From Amphiura filiformis (lineage: Eukaryota > Echinodermata > Ophiuroidea > Amphilepidida > Amphiuridae), in contig NC_092628.1 of assembly GCF_039555335.1 (NCBI RefSeq), positions 65,055,292-65,119,291 on the forward strand: a stretch of 64,000 nt of DNA, read 5' to 3'. Under the pieces are notes generated by a model, which was not told where the DNA came from, did not search any database, and saw nothing but the letters and a program-made list of their open reading frames with translations. Of the stretch, positions 31,959 through 43,724 are shown piece after piece; position 1 is the first letter of the stretch, and every line of letters starts with the position of its first letter. The position numbers and the translations under genes were made by a program.

Positions 31959-32047
31959 CTATATATGCAGTTTTTACAGAATCCATACACAAAACAAGTT
32001 TAAAAAAAATTAGCAACCAGAAGGTTTCAATTTATAGAAATTCTTAC

Positions 32048-32213
32048 CACAGATATGTCTGAAGCCGATGCAAAGGAACCAGCAGCCGATCCTTCGTTTT
32101 CTTTTAAAGCTAGTTCCTGTGTTGGTTGAGTATTCTTGGTAAATAATAATTCTTCATACATTATACGCCATGGCGTGCTTGTTTTCCATTTAGCTGTAGA
32201 CATTGCACTTTTT
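32048..32213 (-). CDS. Membrane guanylate cyclase, alternative juxtamembrane exon A
   Basis: This 166-bp exon contributes one base to an arginine codon and 55 residues, KSAMSTAKWKTSTPWRIMYE followed by ELLFTKNTQ and an acidic then Ser/Ala-rich tail ending SDISV. With the upstream transmembrane exon it reads YFFYRKSAM, matching FxYRK of natriuretic receptors right after the membrane. The acceptor is TTTTTAACGAATAG and the donor is GTG|GTAAGA (strong). Phase 2 in, phase 0 out. It precedes exon B at 31811-31958. Including both would put exon B in the wrong frame, so the pair is predicted to be mutually exclusive. Confidence 0.87.
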
Positions 32214-32877
32214 CTATTCGTTAAAAACACGAAGATACTAAACATGAACTGATACTTTTGATAGACAAATGAATGCATTTGTATAGACCCTTTTCCCTCT
32301 TTCCCATCATGCACTCTCCCATGGGGTATGACGTAGTCCATCAACATATCAAGTCCATCGTGTGCACCCGATGGTCTTGGCCATTATTTTGTCTTAATAT
32401 GGGCATATTGATTCCATATAACAGAACATCTGTGTAAGAAATGTTGTCTACGTGGTTTTTTTTCATCTCTGAAAAAATGAAACGGACGCTGGCAGAAAAT
32501 CACTGCGTGTCCTGTCATTAGTTTTTCACCAATGGTCTATAAAACAAAGTTAGGTTTCAATAACAGGAAACATTTTTTCATGACGACCCCATGTCAATAA
32601 CGCATCGAAATGATGTTTTTTTGCCCGGAAAGGTAAGAGTCATCGGCACCATTATATGCGATTCCTTTTTCCCATGACGGCACCAGCCGAAATGTCCGTA
32701 TTCCATAATGTAATGAACAGAACTATGTACTCCCCCGGGGGGATGATGTAGTTTGCGATACCCGACAGGTGGAAGTACCCCCCTGGAATAGTGCATGATG
32801 GAAAAGAGGGAAAAAAGGTCTATTAGCGAGCAGAGGATCGGTCTCGCAGCGCTGCACCGTTAACTAACCCTATGTGC

Positions 32878-33917
32878 CGCCCTCTTTTTCTCACTTATCA
32901 CGCGGCTTACCGTTAAAAATTGAGATGCTGCCCTCTGGACCTAAAGGACCGATCCCCTATTCGCTAATTGAACACAATCATGCGTAACTTGGATTTAACC
33001 AAAGAGACGGATCACGATTCGATAGTCTGCCAACACACTCATAACGACATGATCAATCACAACACGACAGTTGCTCCGAAAATGAACTTTCAGATTTCCT
33101 AACCAAGATAAGGGGCTGCTTTTATGTTTCAAAGTGACCCCTCACAGTGGATGTCGGCTGTAAAAATAGTGTGCAAATAGAGTACAAATTCTGGCACAAT
33201 TCCATGATAAATCAGTGTAGTAAAAAAGGGGGGGTTTAAAATAAGTTCCTTATCGTTGCAAAAGCGTTCACTATAATGGGTCGTCCATAATTTTCGCCAT
33301 TTTCACCTACGCACAAAGCGTGCGTAACTTGTACCCCCATCGAAATGGCGAAGGATTTGCCATGAGTACTACTGATAAGTAGTTACGCCCTCTTTTGCTC
33401 ACTTATCACGCGGCCTACCGTTAAAAATTGAGATGCTGCCCTCTGGACCTAAAGGACCGATCCCCTATTCGCTAATTGAACACAATCATGCGTAACTTGG
33501 ATTTAACAAAGAGACGGATCACGATTCGATAGTCTGCCAACACACTCATAATGACATGATCAATCACAAAACGACAGTTGCTCCGAAAATGAACTTTCAG
33601 ATTTCCTAACCAAGATAAGGGGCTGCTTTTATGTTTCAAAGTGACCCCTCACAGTGGATGTCGGCTGTAAAAATAGTGTGCAAATAGAGTACAAATTCTG
33701 GCACAATTCCATGATAAATACGGTGTTGTATTCATCTTATTTCGTAAACAGTGTAGTAACAAAGGGGGTTTTACAATAAGTTCCTTATCGTTGCAAAAGC
33801 GTTCACTATAATGGGTCGTCCATAATTTTCGCCATTTTCACTTACGCACAAAGCGTGCGTAACTTGTACCCCCATCGAAATGGCGAAGGATTTGCCATGA
33901 GTACTACTGATAAATAG
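32878..33917. repeat. Tandem duplication, 508-bp offset, 2 copies
   Basis: Copy 1 is 32878-33385 and copy 2 is 33386-33917. They are near-identical along their whole length (CACTTATCACGCGGCNTACC start; GAGTACTACTGATAA end). Copy 2 has about 30 extra bases around 33720-33750 that are missing in copy 1. High identity implies a recent duplication. It lies in the intron just upstream of juxtamembrane exon A. Confidence 0.93.
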
Positions 33918-34159
33918 ATATCCAAATACTCTGTACATACTCTGTGTATACGATGTTACTTTGGTACCCGGGGGAGGAGCGCCTATATAATTCAAAATTA
34001 AATTGTAAGATTTATTTGAAGGTCTCCTTGCAACTTTATTTTCTTCCCCTATGTCAAACTTTTGGATAAAATTAAACACCATTCATTCGTTCCCAGTTCT
34101 TGGCAGTTCTACGAGACATCCATAACAAAACATAAAAAGTAATATTACTTATCAAACAA

Positions 34160-36890
34160 ACTATCCGAAATCAAGTTGTGCATCCGGGATTCTCGAGTTT
34201 TGTTTGGATGGTGTGTGTACGACTAGGTCTCATAAAACTTCGTCGTCGTCAGTCGGCTGCGGAGCAGGCGACTACAAGCTTTCTCCAACTATTGCGATCT
34301 TGGGCAAGCAAAACAATTTTGTTTGGCGGCTGCAGCATCCCTTCAGTATCTCCCAGGAGGTGCTGGACATACTGTAAGAACAGTGTGCGCGGGTGTCTCG
34401 GTTTCCTCTTCCCATGTGGTGGAATATAAAGGGCATATTCTTCACAGGCTCATTGTCTTCAAGATGCAGTATATGGCCGAGAAATTTGAGTTGATGAATT
34501 TTGACTCTGGCAGATTGTAGATGGTTTCATTTCGAATGCGATTTACACGCTTGATGTTTAACATGACTCTGTAGCAAAATGTTGCAAAGGCATTGATCTT
34601 GTTTTCCATGTCCTTGGTGATTACCCATGACTCACACCCGTACAGAAAGACAGTAACACAAGTTGTCTCAAACAGCTTGATTTTTGTTTCGATTGGCAGG
34701 GATGGGCTTCTCCAAAGGCGTTACAGTTTCCAGAAAGCTTTTTTTTTCTCCAGCACTAGAGCCCACCTTGGAACCCAAGTACTTGTCTGTGACATGGTTG
34801 ATGGTACTACCATAGACTTCAAGTGCTGGTTGTGCGTTACAGTTTGTAGTCATATATTCTGTTTTAGTTGCGCTGATGACAAGGCCTAGATCTGCTGCTG
34901 CAGTTGCAGTCTTAGTAAGCTGCGACTGGGCCGGGCTGTGGAAGATTCCAACAGGGCAATATCATCAGCTAAATCCAGGTCATTCAGCATACTAGCATGA
35001 TACCTGCTTGACCGACGTGGGTAGGTAACAATCCCAGCGTCAATTCCAGAAGCTCATTTCTTCAAAAGGTAATCTACCAGGATAATGAACAGGAATGGTG
35101 CTAACAAAGCACCCTGAAGCACTCCAGTTGTTACTTGGAAAGGCTCTGAGATACTTCCATAACGGCACTATTGGAATCATTGTAGAGCACCTGGATGGCA
35201 TCTACCACAACCTTTGGTATTCCATAATGCCGCAGCACTGAAAACATGACGGACCTGTTGATGTAGTCGAAGGCTTTTTTGAAGTCCACAAAAGTGACTG
35301 TCAAATGAAGTTGGTGCTCCTTGAAGCCTTCCATGATCCTCCTCAAAATGTGTATTTGCTGAGCACAGTTAAGGATCAATGTGAGGTCGGATCCTGTTCA
35401 AAAGGATCTTGTTGTACACTTTTGCGGCAATGGACATAAGCGAAATACCACGGTAGTTTGTCATGAGAGAGAGGTCGCCTTTTTGGTAGAGAAATGATTA
35501 AATGTGTGACCCATTGACACGTGGCGGTGTCAGCGTTGAGAATACTTCCATGTAGAATTTGAGAATCACATAAATCATGCTATCCCCTCCTCCCTGAAGT
35601 GCTTCAACAGTTCTAGCACAGTCCAATGCTGCTGCCTTGTTGTCTTCATGGCTGCTATTGCTTCGACTACTTCTTCACAAGTTGGGGGCTCAGTGATGAT
35701 AGAAAAATCCTGGTGCAGGAAGTTCTGAATCTGCTGTGCCACTGTCGTTGTTAAGGAGTGAGCTAAAATATTTCTTCCATTCCTCAAGCAGTTCATGGTC
35801 ACTGGTTGGGGCTATTCCATGACTTTCACCCCTTTCCTTGAGTTCTTCCCAAAAAGTGAGTGTATGATTTTCCAGGTGGTGGTGTAATTCCCCATCTCGT
35901 CGGCCAGCTTCAGGTCTTCCATCTGCTTATTGAGGGTAGCAATCTCATCAATTTTATAAGACTAAGAGTTGTTAAGGCTGGTGTTCAAGTTCCTCCATCT
36001 TTCTCTAGCTTGACGAGACTTTGAAATGGAGTATCGCTTTTTGGCCTCATCCCTTTCAAGTTTAACTCTGCTGGTTGAATCTGATACCCAACTTGGCAGT
36101 ACGCAGGCTCTTGCTTTCCAATAACTTTCTCAACAACTTCACGAACCGCTGTTTCAAAGGTCTCATACCTATCAGAGATGGATGTGGCGTCATCCATGCT
36201 CAAGACCTGGAATCTGTTTGATAGCTCCAGCTGAAATTCCTCCTTTTTATCAGGATCTTGCAACTTCTTCCAGTTGAATTTTGGTCTCTTGCAAGGGCTT
36301 CCTTTGCTTGTTCGCAGACTGGCAGCTAGACGGACGCTCACAATACGATGATCGGAGTCCACTTCTACTGAGTTGTATGCTCGACGGTTGCGGAGAGAAT
36401 TTACCCACTTGCTGTTTATTAGAATGTGATGTAACTGTGCATGGGTTGATCCAGCTGGATGGGTCCAAGTCCAGAGACGGTTCCTGGGTTGAGGGAATCT
36501 CATCTGGGCCGGTCTGAGATTGTACTCCTGGCAAGTGTTGACCAGACGCTCACCGTTATCATTGGTTGAATCATGGTAGCAGTATGGACCGATGACCCAA
36601 GGATGGGAAAGATGACAATATGTTCCTATTCTGGCATTATAATCGCCGATGATGAGATGGATGTTGTGCCTTTCCATACCATCCAGGTGGGCAGATAGAG
36701 ATGAATAGAGTTCCTCCTCAGTGGGTGCATATACAACAGTGATGCTAAGCTGAGGGTTGCCATGGAAAGTTACAAATAGCATCCTCTCGGAAACAGCTTC
36801 AACACCCTTGAGACATCTGTAAATGTGCTTGGACATGACCAGACCCACTCCTCCGTGCCTTTGCTTGGTATTTTTCCACTACAAACATCT
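34160..36890 (-). pseudogene. RTE-like LINE, degenerate (endonuclease + reverse transcriptase)
   Basis: The longest open part, 35985-36848, encodes an apurinic-type endonuclease: VVYAPTEEEL, IIGDYNARIG, NRLWTWTHPAGS and VEVDSDHRIVSVRL. Further along the minus strand, in shifted frames, are RT pieces: TFVDFKKAFDYINR (motif A), LADDIALLES (catalytic box with LADD) and a C-terminal LYGCESWVITKDMENKINAF. It has several stops and frameshifts. About 2.7 kb of the element is kept. The 5' end is truncated near 36890. The endonuclease resembles RTE-clade proteins often annotated as craniofacial development protein 2-like. Confidence 0.88.
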
Positions 36891-36947
36891 CGGGTTCACG
36901 TCATATAAAGGGGGGGGGTAGTTATTGGTATAATGTTCTTGCAATTA

Positions 36948-37330
36948 AGGGTAGACGTGGTATTGTTGGTCGAAGCAGCCAAAATATCGATTTTCATTAT
37001 CTAAATCAATATACGCGTATTATTGAAAAATAACACTTCGATACTTTGCAAAAGTTCAATCTATAAATCATATACTTTGAAAACTTGCTTGATTTATTGT
37101 TGTTAGTTATGTACGTTTTACAAAGGTGTTGTTGTTTCAGCCCTCTTTACAACATAACTCAAGAACCATAGGACCTACAAAAACAAAGTATATCTGTGAT
37201 ATTTGAATTCTTCTACACACTCGCTATGAAATGATTAATGCAATTTTTGCCAAAGCTCACTACCATCATGACCATTCGCAAGAAGCTGTGAACTACCAAA
37301 TCGCAACAGTTTAAAATAGTTGCTAACCTT
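36948..37330 (+). repeat. Dispersed repeat copy 2 (see 23036-23398)
   Basis: Same orientation as copy 1 with scattered substitutions and small indels. Retains an uninterrupted CTTAAG where copy 1 carries the TTAA MITE. Confidence 0.85.
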
Positions 37331-38983
37331 AAGCTAATTTCTTCAGTCTTTTGTCACAGAAAAGTGACAATCTACAGTTCCAGGACGGACGTCCCTTTAC
37401 TGCTCCAGGATAGGAAACGCTCTTTAAGTAGGCCTATTCTGGTATGACATAAATTAAACAAAAGGTATTATGACCACTGTGCATAATTAACTCGAAATTA
37501 AACATTAAAAAGAAAGTCAATGTTAGCATATTATAGAATTTGTACAGCGAATTGAACAATTCCATTGAAATTTTGTTAGGTTACTTGGCTATAAAGGGAT
37601 CAGCCGATCATGTTATGTTTTGCCCTATTATCATTGTTTATGAATTAATAAACATACCTTGTGCGTTTAAAGTACCAAAAAACTCTCCGTTATAAAGAAA
37701 TATCTTTAAATTTCCCGCCATTTTCGATCATTTCTTGACGTCACTACAGCCCAAGTATCGATAGAGCCGAGTGGCCAGTGCTAGTTATTCCTATGGAGGT
37801 TATCCACTTCACTCATGTGTGACTTCGAACAAAAGGAGCTGGTTCCTGTAGTATTCCTCATTCAAACCAATTCAATGCATGACCTCGGAGTTACCTGCAT
37901 GACTTCGGCGGGCTATTTTGAAACAGTCATGGTTGTACGTTGTTTTCGATTTTCTTGTTCCGTTTCGCGCTGATTTCCGTTTTACCAATATCGCTTTTCA
38001 CATGACCTAAGCCCGCCCAATGTGTGCAATGTGACATCACTACAGCCCAAGTATCGAAACATGGCGACTTCCATTGGTCAAAGGTCAACGTTTCCAAAGA
38101 AGTATAGTCATAGATGTAGACACAAGCTTTCGTTCGGGAAACATAAACACATAGTCGTCAGTCGTGTGGTTTTTATGAGATTTGATACGGCGCTGAAGTC
38201 TATGGCTGTCCCAAAATCAGTTCCAGGAACTTCCAGGCCCGGTTTCCAGACGGCAATGTGTGTGTTGTTACAAGGAATGCAAACTCATTTTATCAATGAG
38301 TGAACCACATAGAGGAATACGACATCTATCGTGACCCAATCTGCATTCTGTTGCCTGCAAAAGCCGACGATCAGGTAAAAATTCTAAAAGCAGCGTGACT
38401 AGATATTTGCGTTAATTTCATGATACGTGTAAAACGCATTGAAAAAGCCAAATTGCAGTCATAAAATATATAATATTAGTAAATCACCCAATCGAATGTT
38501 AACGTAGGTATGTGGAAAAGAACTGCAATAACAATAACAAACTGTATGCCCAAAGAGTTGTCTTTGGCATGTCGCTTTTTTGAAATATCACCAAAAATAT
38601 CAAATTTTGGGAAAAACGCCCCAAAATTTTAAACAAACACGAACCTTCCAAAATAAATATATATTAGCACTCGGCGGCCCAGCCACTACCTGCCGCTGTG
38701 ATTTGGGGTAACTCATTGCTTCCCCTCTCCAGATACCTGTACTTCAAGTTCGCCCATACCCCACGCCTTAAGTTATGAATAAAATGTTGGAAAATACCAT
38801 ATTTTTTCGCTCTCTTTTTTTATTGCTCAAACAAATCGCCATTTTCCTTATGCACACATCCCAAATCTTTTACCCCTTCCCCCTCTTACGCATGCTTTAT
38901 GCATAACTGACGAACATTATGGACGACCCCTAAGTATCTAATACGTGTAGTCAACATGTTAAAGTAAATAGATATAAACGAAC
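37331..38983. other. Intronic sequence with a short duplicated phrase
   Basis: CACTACAGCCCAAGTATCGA occurs at about 37742 and 38038 in the same orientation. Around 38855-38930 there is a fragment ending in ATTATGGACGACCCC, which is also the (complemented) phrase GGGTCGTCCATAAT inside the 508-bp duplication. Otherwise nothing recognised. Confidence 0.45.
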
Positions 38984-39068
38984 CTGTAGAAGAAGTAAAG
39001 GGCGATGACTCCGAGTAGGAATACAGCCACAACGCTGGTAATTCCTATGACAATGGCTGGGATGATAA
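38984..39068 (-). CDS. Membrane guanylate cyclase, transmembrane exon
   Basis: This 85-bp exon completes one codon (Phe), then encodes 27 residues from IIPAIVIGITSVVAV to GVIALYFFY, and gives two bases (AG) of an arginine codon. It is a continuous hydrophobic segment of membrane-spanning length, followed at once by Arg-Lys or Arg-Arg from the next exon, a stop-transfer arrangement consistent with a type I receptor. The acceptor is GCATTATTTTCAG. The donor is ACAG|GTTCGT, weaker than the other donors in the gene. Phase 1 in and phase 2 out agree with 43072-43192 and with both juxtamembrane exons. Confidence 0.9.
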
Positions 39069-39141
39069 CTGAAAATAATGCAATCAAATCTACCATTAAT
39101 ATTGTGCTCATTGATGTTCAGGTGCGGTTGGTCTTACTTAA

Positions 39142-39500
39142 AGCCATAATGTACGATCTTATAATATTAATTTTTTGGAAACCTGATTTTTTGGCATAAT
39201 GTTTACACATGTACCAACTTGCACCTAAATGGAATCAGCCAAATTTGTCGTATTTGTAGGTCAACAGAGCAAAGTTCGACATAAAGTCAAAATTTTATGA
39301 ATTATGACTGTATGTCCTTCTATAGAACTGCATGTTAAACGGCCAAAATAACCAGTAGGGTTTCTTTCACTTTACCTTGTTATCTCAGCTCAAAATGGAC
39401 AGAACCCCTCCCAACAATTATTACTAGTATTATTTCAGCATTTTGAGTATAGTAGGCCTATAAGAAATTTAAAATTTGAAGGAAATCGTACATTAAGGCT
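39142..39500. mobile_element. TTAA-flanked MITE (359 bp)
   Basis: TTAA at 39138-39141 and 39501-39504; termini AGCCATAATGTACGAT and ATCGTACATTAAGGCT. It sits 70 bp upstream of the transmembrane exon's acceptor. A partial copy is at 16162-16375. Confidence 0.85.
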
Positions 39501-39671
39501 TTAACATTTAAAGATTTGTTTTTCTTCACATTGCATAATTAGCATGAAAATGTAGACCTACGTTTATTGATTTTACACATTCTAAGAAATTCGAGTATAA
39601 ATATGGGCTCAGATGTATGGGAAAATGTAAGTGCAACATACAATACTTTGACAGATTCCTTCTAGAAGTAG

Positions 39672-41850
39672 GCTAGTCAAATTAAAAAATCACCCACCAC
39701 TAATTGCACCAGAATCCATTTTTCATGCGTCCATCTCCCAAAATCTCACAAAAAATATATCAAAAGTCCCAAAATCCAAGTAGTGGAACAGTGCCTTATT
39801 TGCATAAATCCAAAATGGCCGCTTATGCAGGGGGTTAAATTTCACATTTGGTCAAATCTTGCTAAAAAACATACAAATGCATTGCTCTCGTCATAAGGAT
39901 TCAGAAAAAGTATAGTTTGTCCTATCTCCGATGTACCTTTCTTGAGTTATAGGGGAAACGGCCTAATGTCAAAATTTGGATTCCACAGGGGACAAAAAAA
40001 TTAAACATTCTCTGATTTTGATTTTTTTTAAAGTCTCATATTGTTCCGATTGCAAACGCATTTAATAAAAAAGAATAGCTTTCCATATCTCAGGTGGTTT
40101 GTTATCTTGGTAAAATGGCAAAGAAGATCAAATTCCTTTGAAATCCAGGTACTAACCGTTCGTTCGTTTTCCTATCTGTTTTTCATTTACAGTAAAGACT
40201 AAAAAGACTCAATTTGTTTTATTCTTTTATTCATATGCCTAGAATGTAAACTTAAATTAACCTTTTCTTGAATTCTATTTTGATATAAATTGCAAACGAA
40301 AAACTGCAATAAGTCGACTTTTTCAGTTTCAATTACGTTTTTCCTTTTTCCTTTTCACACATTCTTGTGTCGAAAACGGTAAACGACCGATTACTGTTTT
40401 TCATTTTCTTAAAATGTAAGAGAAAAAACAAACCCAGAAATATAACGTTTAGATTTCTGATTTTGAATTAGGAAAAAGAAAATAAGTCATTTTCCATTTT
40501 CTTAATGAAACGAAAAAGCGAAAACAGTCATTTACCGTTTTTTTATTTTTATAAATTCAAAATAGGAAAACGGAAAAGGATTGTTTTCCCTTTACCATTT
40601 TAATATGCAAATTTGATAGGCCTATTTGAATGTATTAGTCATGAATAATTAACATAATTGTGTCTGCAAATATTTCACTGCATGAGGAAATATCAGCTGA
40701 CTCGACCCACGGACAACTTGATCTCAAACGGAAAAATGTTTATTTCTTTTTTCATCATTCAAAATCACAAGTCTAGATGGTATGTTTTTATTTTTCTCTC
40801 TTATTTGAAGAAAATAAAAACAGTAGACAACCACTTACAGTTTTTTGATTCAAAGATATGCGAAAAGGATAAAGATAACAAACTATAATTTAATGAGAAA
40901 AAATCGACTTGTTACTACTTTTCTTTTGCTGTTTAGATACTAATAAAATAGTTATTTTGAGTTTACATTCTAATTAAATCATAACAGAATAAAACAAAAA
41001 GAGATAGGAAAATGAACGAACGGTTAGTACCTGGATTCTTTGAGCCGTGTTGACTTTGACCTATTTTGTGGTGTGACCTGACATGTAACAAAACATCGAA
41101 AACAATTCAACCTTTATCATTTTGATTTATTTTGCCTATAAAAAGTCTTTTAGTTCTGGTTCTTTTTATTTTAATGCTATCAAAAACTGGAATAGCTTGC
41201 CGAAAGATATTAAATCTGTTTCACTGAAATACAACAACAACAGTTAAAAAAAGATGTCAAAACTCACCTTTTAAATCAAATGAATGTCTAGTTTGTTGTT
41301 TTTTGCCCCAATGCTTTGTTTTTGGTTTTTGGTGTTTTTTTACCAGTCTTAACTTTTATTATCTTTTTTCTGTAATATAAGGACCCCTTTGGAAATCAGT
41401 TTTTAAGCTTAAAGGGCTATCCTTGGCATGGTGTTATGGATTATGTATGTAAAACAATTGTATGTTTATAATATGTATTTTTACCTAAGTGCAATATAAT
41501 GTTTGTAATGTGTATCCATTTTAACATGCTGAATAAAATCAAATCAAATCAACTCAACTCAAGTACTATATATCGGAGACGGGTGAAACTATACTTTTTT
41601 CTGAATCCTTTTGATGATAACAATACATTGGTATGGTTGTTAACAAGATTGTACCAACTTTGAAATTTCACCCTGTATAAGCGGCCATTTTGGATTTATG
41701 CAAAATTAGGCACTGTTTCACTACATGGATTTTGGGGGACATTTGACGTGTTATTAAATATTTTCTTCTGAAATGCATGGTGATTAAATGGATTCTGTTG
41801 CAATTAGTGATGGCTTAACCCCTTATTTTTCTTAATTTGACTAGCCTAAC
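39672..41850. repeat. 2.2-kb composite foldback
   Basis: Outer arms 39672-39950 and about 41570-41850 are inverted copies (GGCTAGTCAAATTAA ... TTAATTTGACTAGCC; both contain AAAATGGCCGC or its complement). An inner inverted pair CAGGTACTAACCGTTCGTTC (about 40146) and its complement (about 41030) bounds a second foldback of about 0.9 kb. A LINE 3' fragment lies inside the right side at about 41090-41545. Confidence 0.8.
41090..41545 (+). pseudogene. CR1/L2-like LINE 3' fragment
   Basis: The plus strand encodes the C-terminal motif YFNAIKNWNSLPKDIKSVS, typical of the end of CR1/L2-group reverse transcriptase ORFs, then a 3' untranslated region, ending in a GAATAAAATCAAATCAAATC tail of short repeats. 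No RT core retained. Confidence 0.75.
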
Positions 41851-42747
41851 GGGTAAAGGCGTAACTTAGAATCCGGTATGCTCCTGTCACACACCATCTG
41901 ATTATTTTGAGAACGGTGCATATTCACTGAATAAAGCGCAGCTTGTGGTTAGCGTATACTGAGCTGTATTGTAAAACCTAGCCGAACTGAAATAATTAAA
42001 CACCACACAAAGAAAAATTCCATCTTTGTTTGAGTGGTCATAATTCTTAAAGGCCCATTCAGTGACATTGGTACCTTTGCCATTGTCTTAGATGTGCAAA
42101 CATAGCCGGCTAGTGATTGAGCCGAAAGCTGTGTATTTAAGACAAAATGAGGCATTTTACACGAATCTGTAAATTATATACTGACCATGCTGACAGTATA
42201 TAAATTAGCTATGCATGTATTTGAATGGGGCTTCAACTTCATCAATACTGCCGTTTTCTTTGTTTTTTGCAAAAATTTTCATTTCTAAAATACCAAATGA
42301 TAATTTGAATGACTTGTCCTTCACTTTTAAGAAATTTATCACTGAATCGGACTTTGGTTTAGATAAAACCGTTTTAATAACATTAAATGTCGGGTTATAT
42401 AAAGGTTAAGAAACCGTTTTAAAACGTTTTGTATGAAAACACACTACAACAATATTCTTTAAATGTTTTCAAAATGTTATTGTAAAATATTTTTGCAAAC
42501 ATTTTTGCCAAATACATTATGTTAGAATATTTGCAGTAGGTTATCAACGAATGTTTTTGAATGATGAATGGTTTTGCGAATGATGTCCATAACGTTTTGT
42601 GTTTGCTGGGTTAACATGATTGATTAACAATATTGAAAATTTGTTAGCTACAGTTTGATGACTCGCCTCGCTTGTCTAGAATTCCAAATCGTCCTGATTG
42701 TGACGATATTGTGACAATTGTAGCGATTTTAAAAGTTGCAACGTCTA
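41851..42747. other. Intronic sequence, nothing recognised
   Basis: No exon or complete element found. The phrase GTTTTGTGTTTGCTGGGT near 42595 resembles those near 13975 and 43465, suggesting degraded repeat. Confidence 0.4.
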
Positions 42748-43056
42748 TAGACAAATCCAATTTCACGCATTCCTACCTCAATGGCAGCCATAGCTGGGTC
42801 CCCGTCGGGTCTACTCTATTCCACCTTAAATGTGAAATGATGTAGCCTTGGCGGGTATTTCAAACTGTATTCCATCACCCGTGTTATACGTAGACAAAAG
42901 ATTGATAAAAGTTTACAACACAATACAATATGATAGTGATTTTTAAGCGGCTTTAATTCACCCAATTGGGCAGTATTCAACACCCGTTTGGTGCAGAAGG
43001 GACCCAGTGATGGCCGACTGAATTCTGACCATCACTTGGCTCGTTGGATTCGTCTA
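42748..43056. mobile_element. MITE copy (309 bp), inverted relative to 14496-14789
   Basis: Termini TAGACAAATCCAA and TTGGATTCGTCTA; the interior is the reverse complement of 14496-14789 (CATTCCTACCTCAATGGCAG, CCCAATTGGGCAGTA). Its right end is only 15 bp from the donor of the exon at 43072-43192. Confidence 0.88.
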
Positions 43057-43071
43057 TTGGATTCTACTCAC

Positions 43072-43192
43072 AACTTTCACTTTGTGTATCCTCAATTGGT
43101 ATTCCTTTTGGTGGTCCATTTGCTCCTGTTGGCCATCGGATAGAATCCAGCACCTTTGTTTCACCGGTCAATCCAACATAATTTTCCACCAC
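43072..43192 (-). CDS. Membrane guanylate cyclase, membrane-proximal extracellular exon
   Basis: This 121-bp exon encodes 40 residues, VVENYVGLTGETKVLDSIRW then PTGANGPPKGIP to QSES, plus one base. It matches the end of the natriuretic-peptide-receptor ectodomain (FRVVxNYNG...IxWPxGxxxPPxxxP) just before the membrane. The acceptor is CTTTACAACTAG and the donor is AGTT|GTGAGT. It enters in phase 0 after GKFK of the exon at 56527-56621, and exits in phase 1 into the transmembrane exon, making Phe at the junction. The disulphide cysteine expected in this linker in mammalian receptors is not seen here. Confidence 0.87.
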
Positions 43193-43724
43193 CTAGTTGT
43201 AAAGCAGGTGAAGAGTGAGAATGGAAATTTATATTAATTACGGGCTCAAAATGGCATATTATGCGTAGCAGCTGGTGATTGATTGGGCGGGAACCTAGCC
43301 GCACGATGGGCATTCCATCATAAGTCCCCACCCTCATGACCCTGGCACTGCCAACTACCTGTGCAAATGTCTCCTTCCTCCAAATGGAACACTCTGTGAC
43401 ACTGCCCACCGAAGTAATATCCACCATTTCCCAGTGAGGGTATTTGCATCCGTTATAACAACCCAACAAACACACAACGTTTTACAGAAAAGGTTTAAAT
43501 GTCGGGGTTATATAAAGGGTACAAAAACGTTTTAATAACATTCATAGAACATAATTATTTGAAAACGTGATGCAAAACATTATATTGCAAAACAAGTTTA
43601 ACTCAATTTGAAGAGAATAATTATTACATTACAAGTTGACACTCGTTGCAATTGTTTATGTCAAGTTACTAAATTAGCGACAAATATAATCTGGAACATA
43701 ATTTTGGCAATTCCATTGTTTTTT

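Noticed and set aside
38022..38303. 93-codon plus-strand frame
   Set aside because: No domain recognised and it overlaps a repeated phrase; not supported as a gene.
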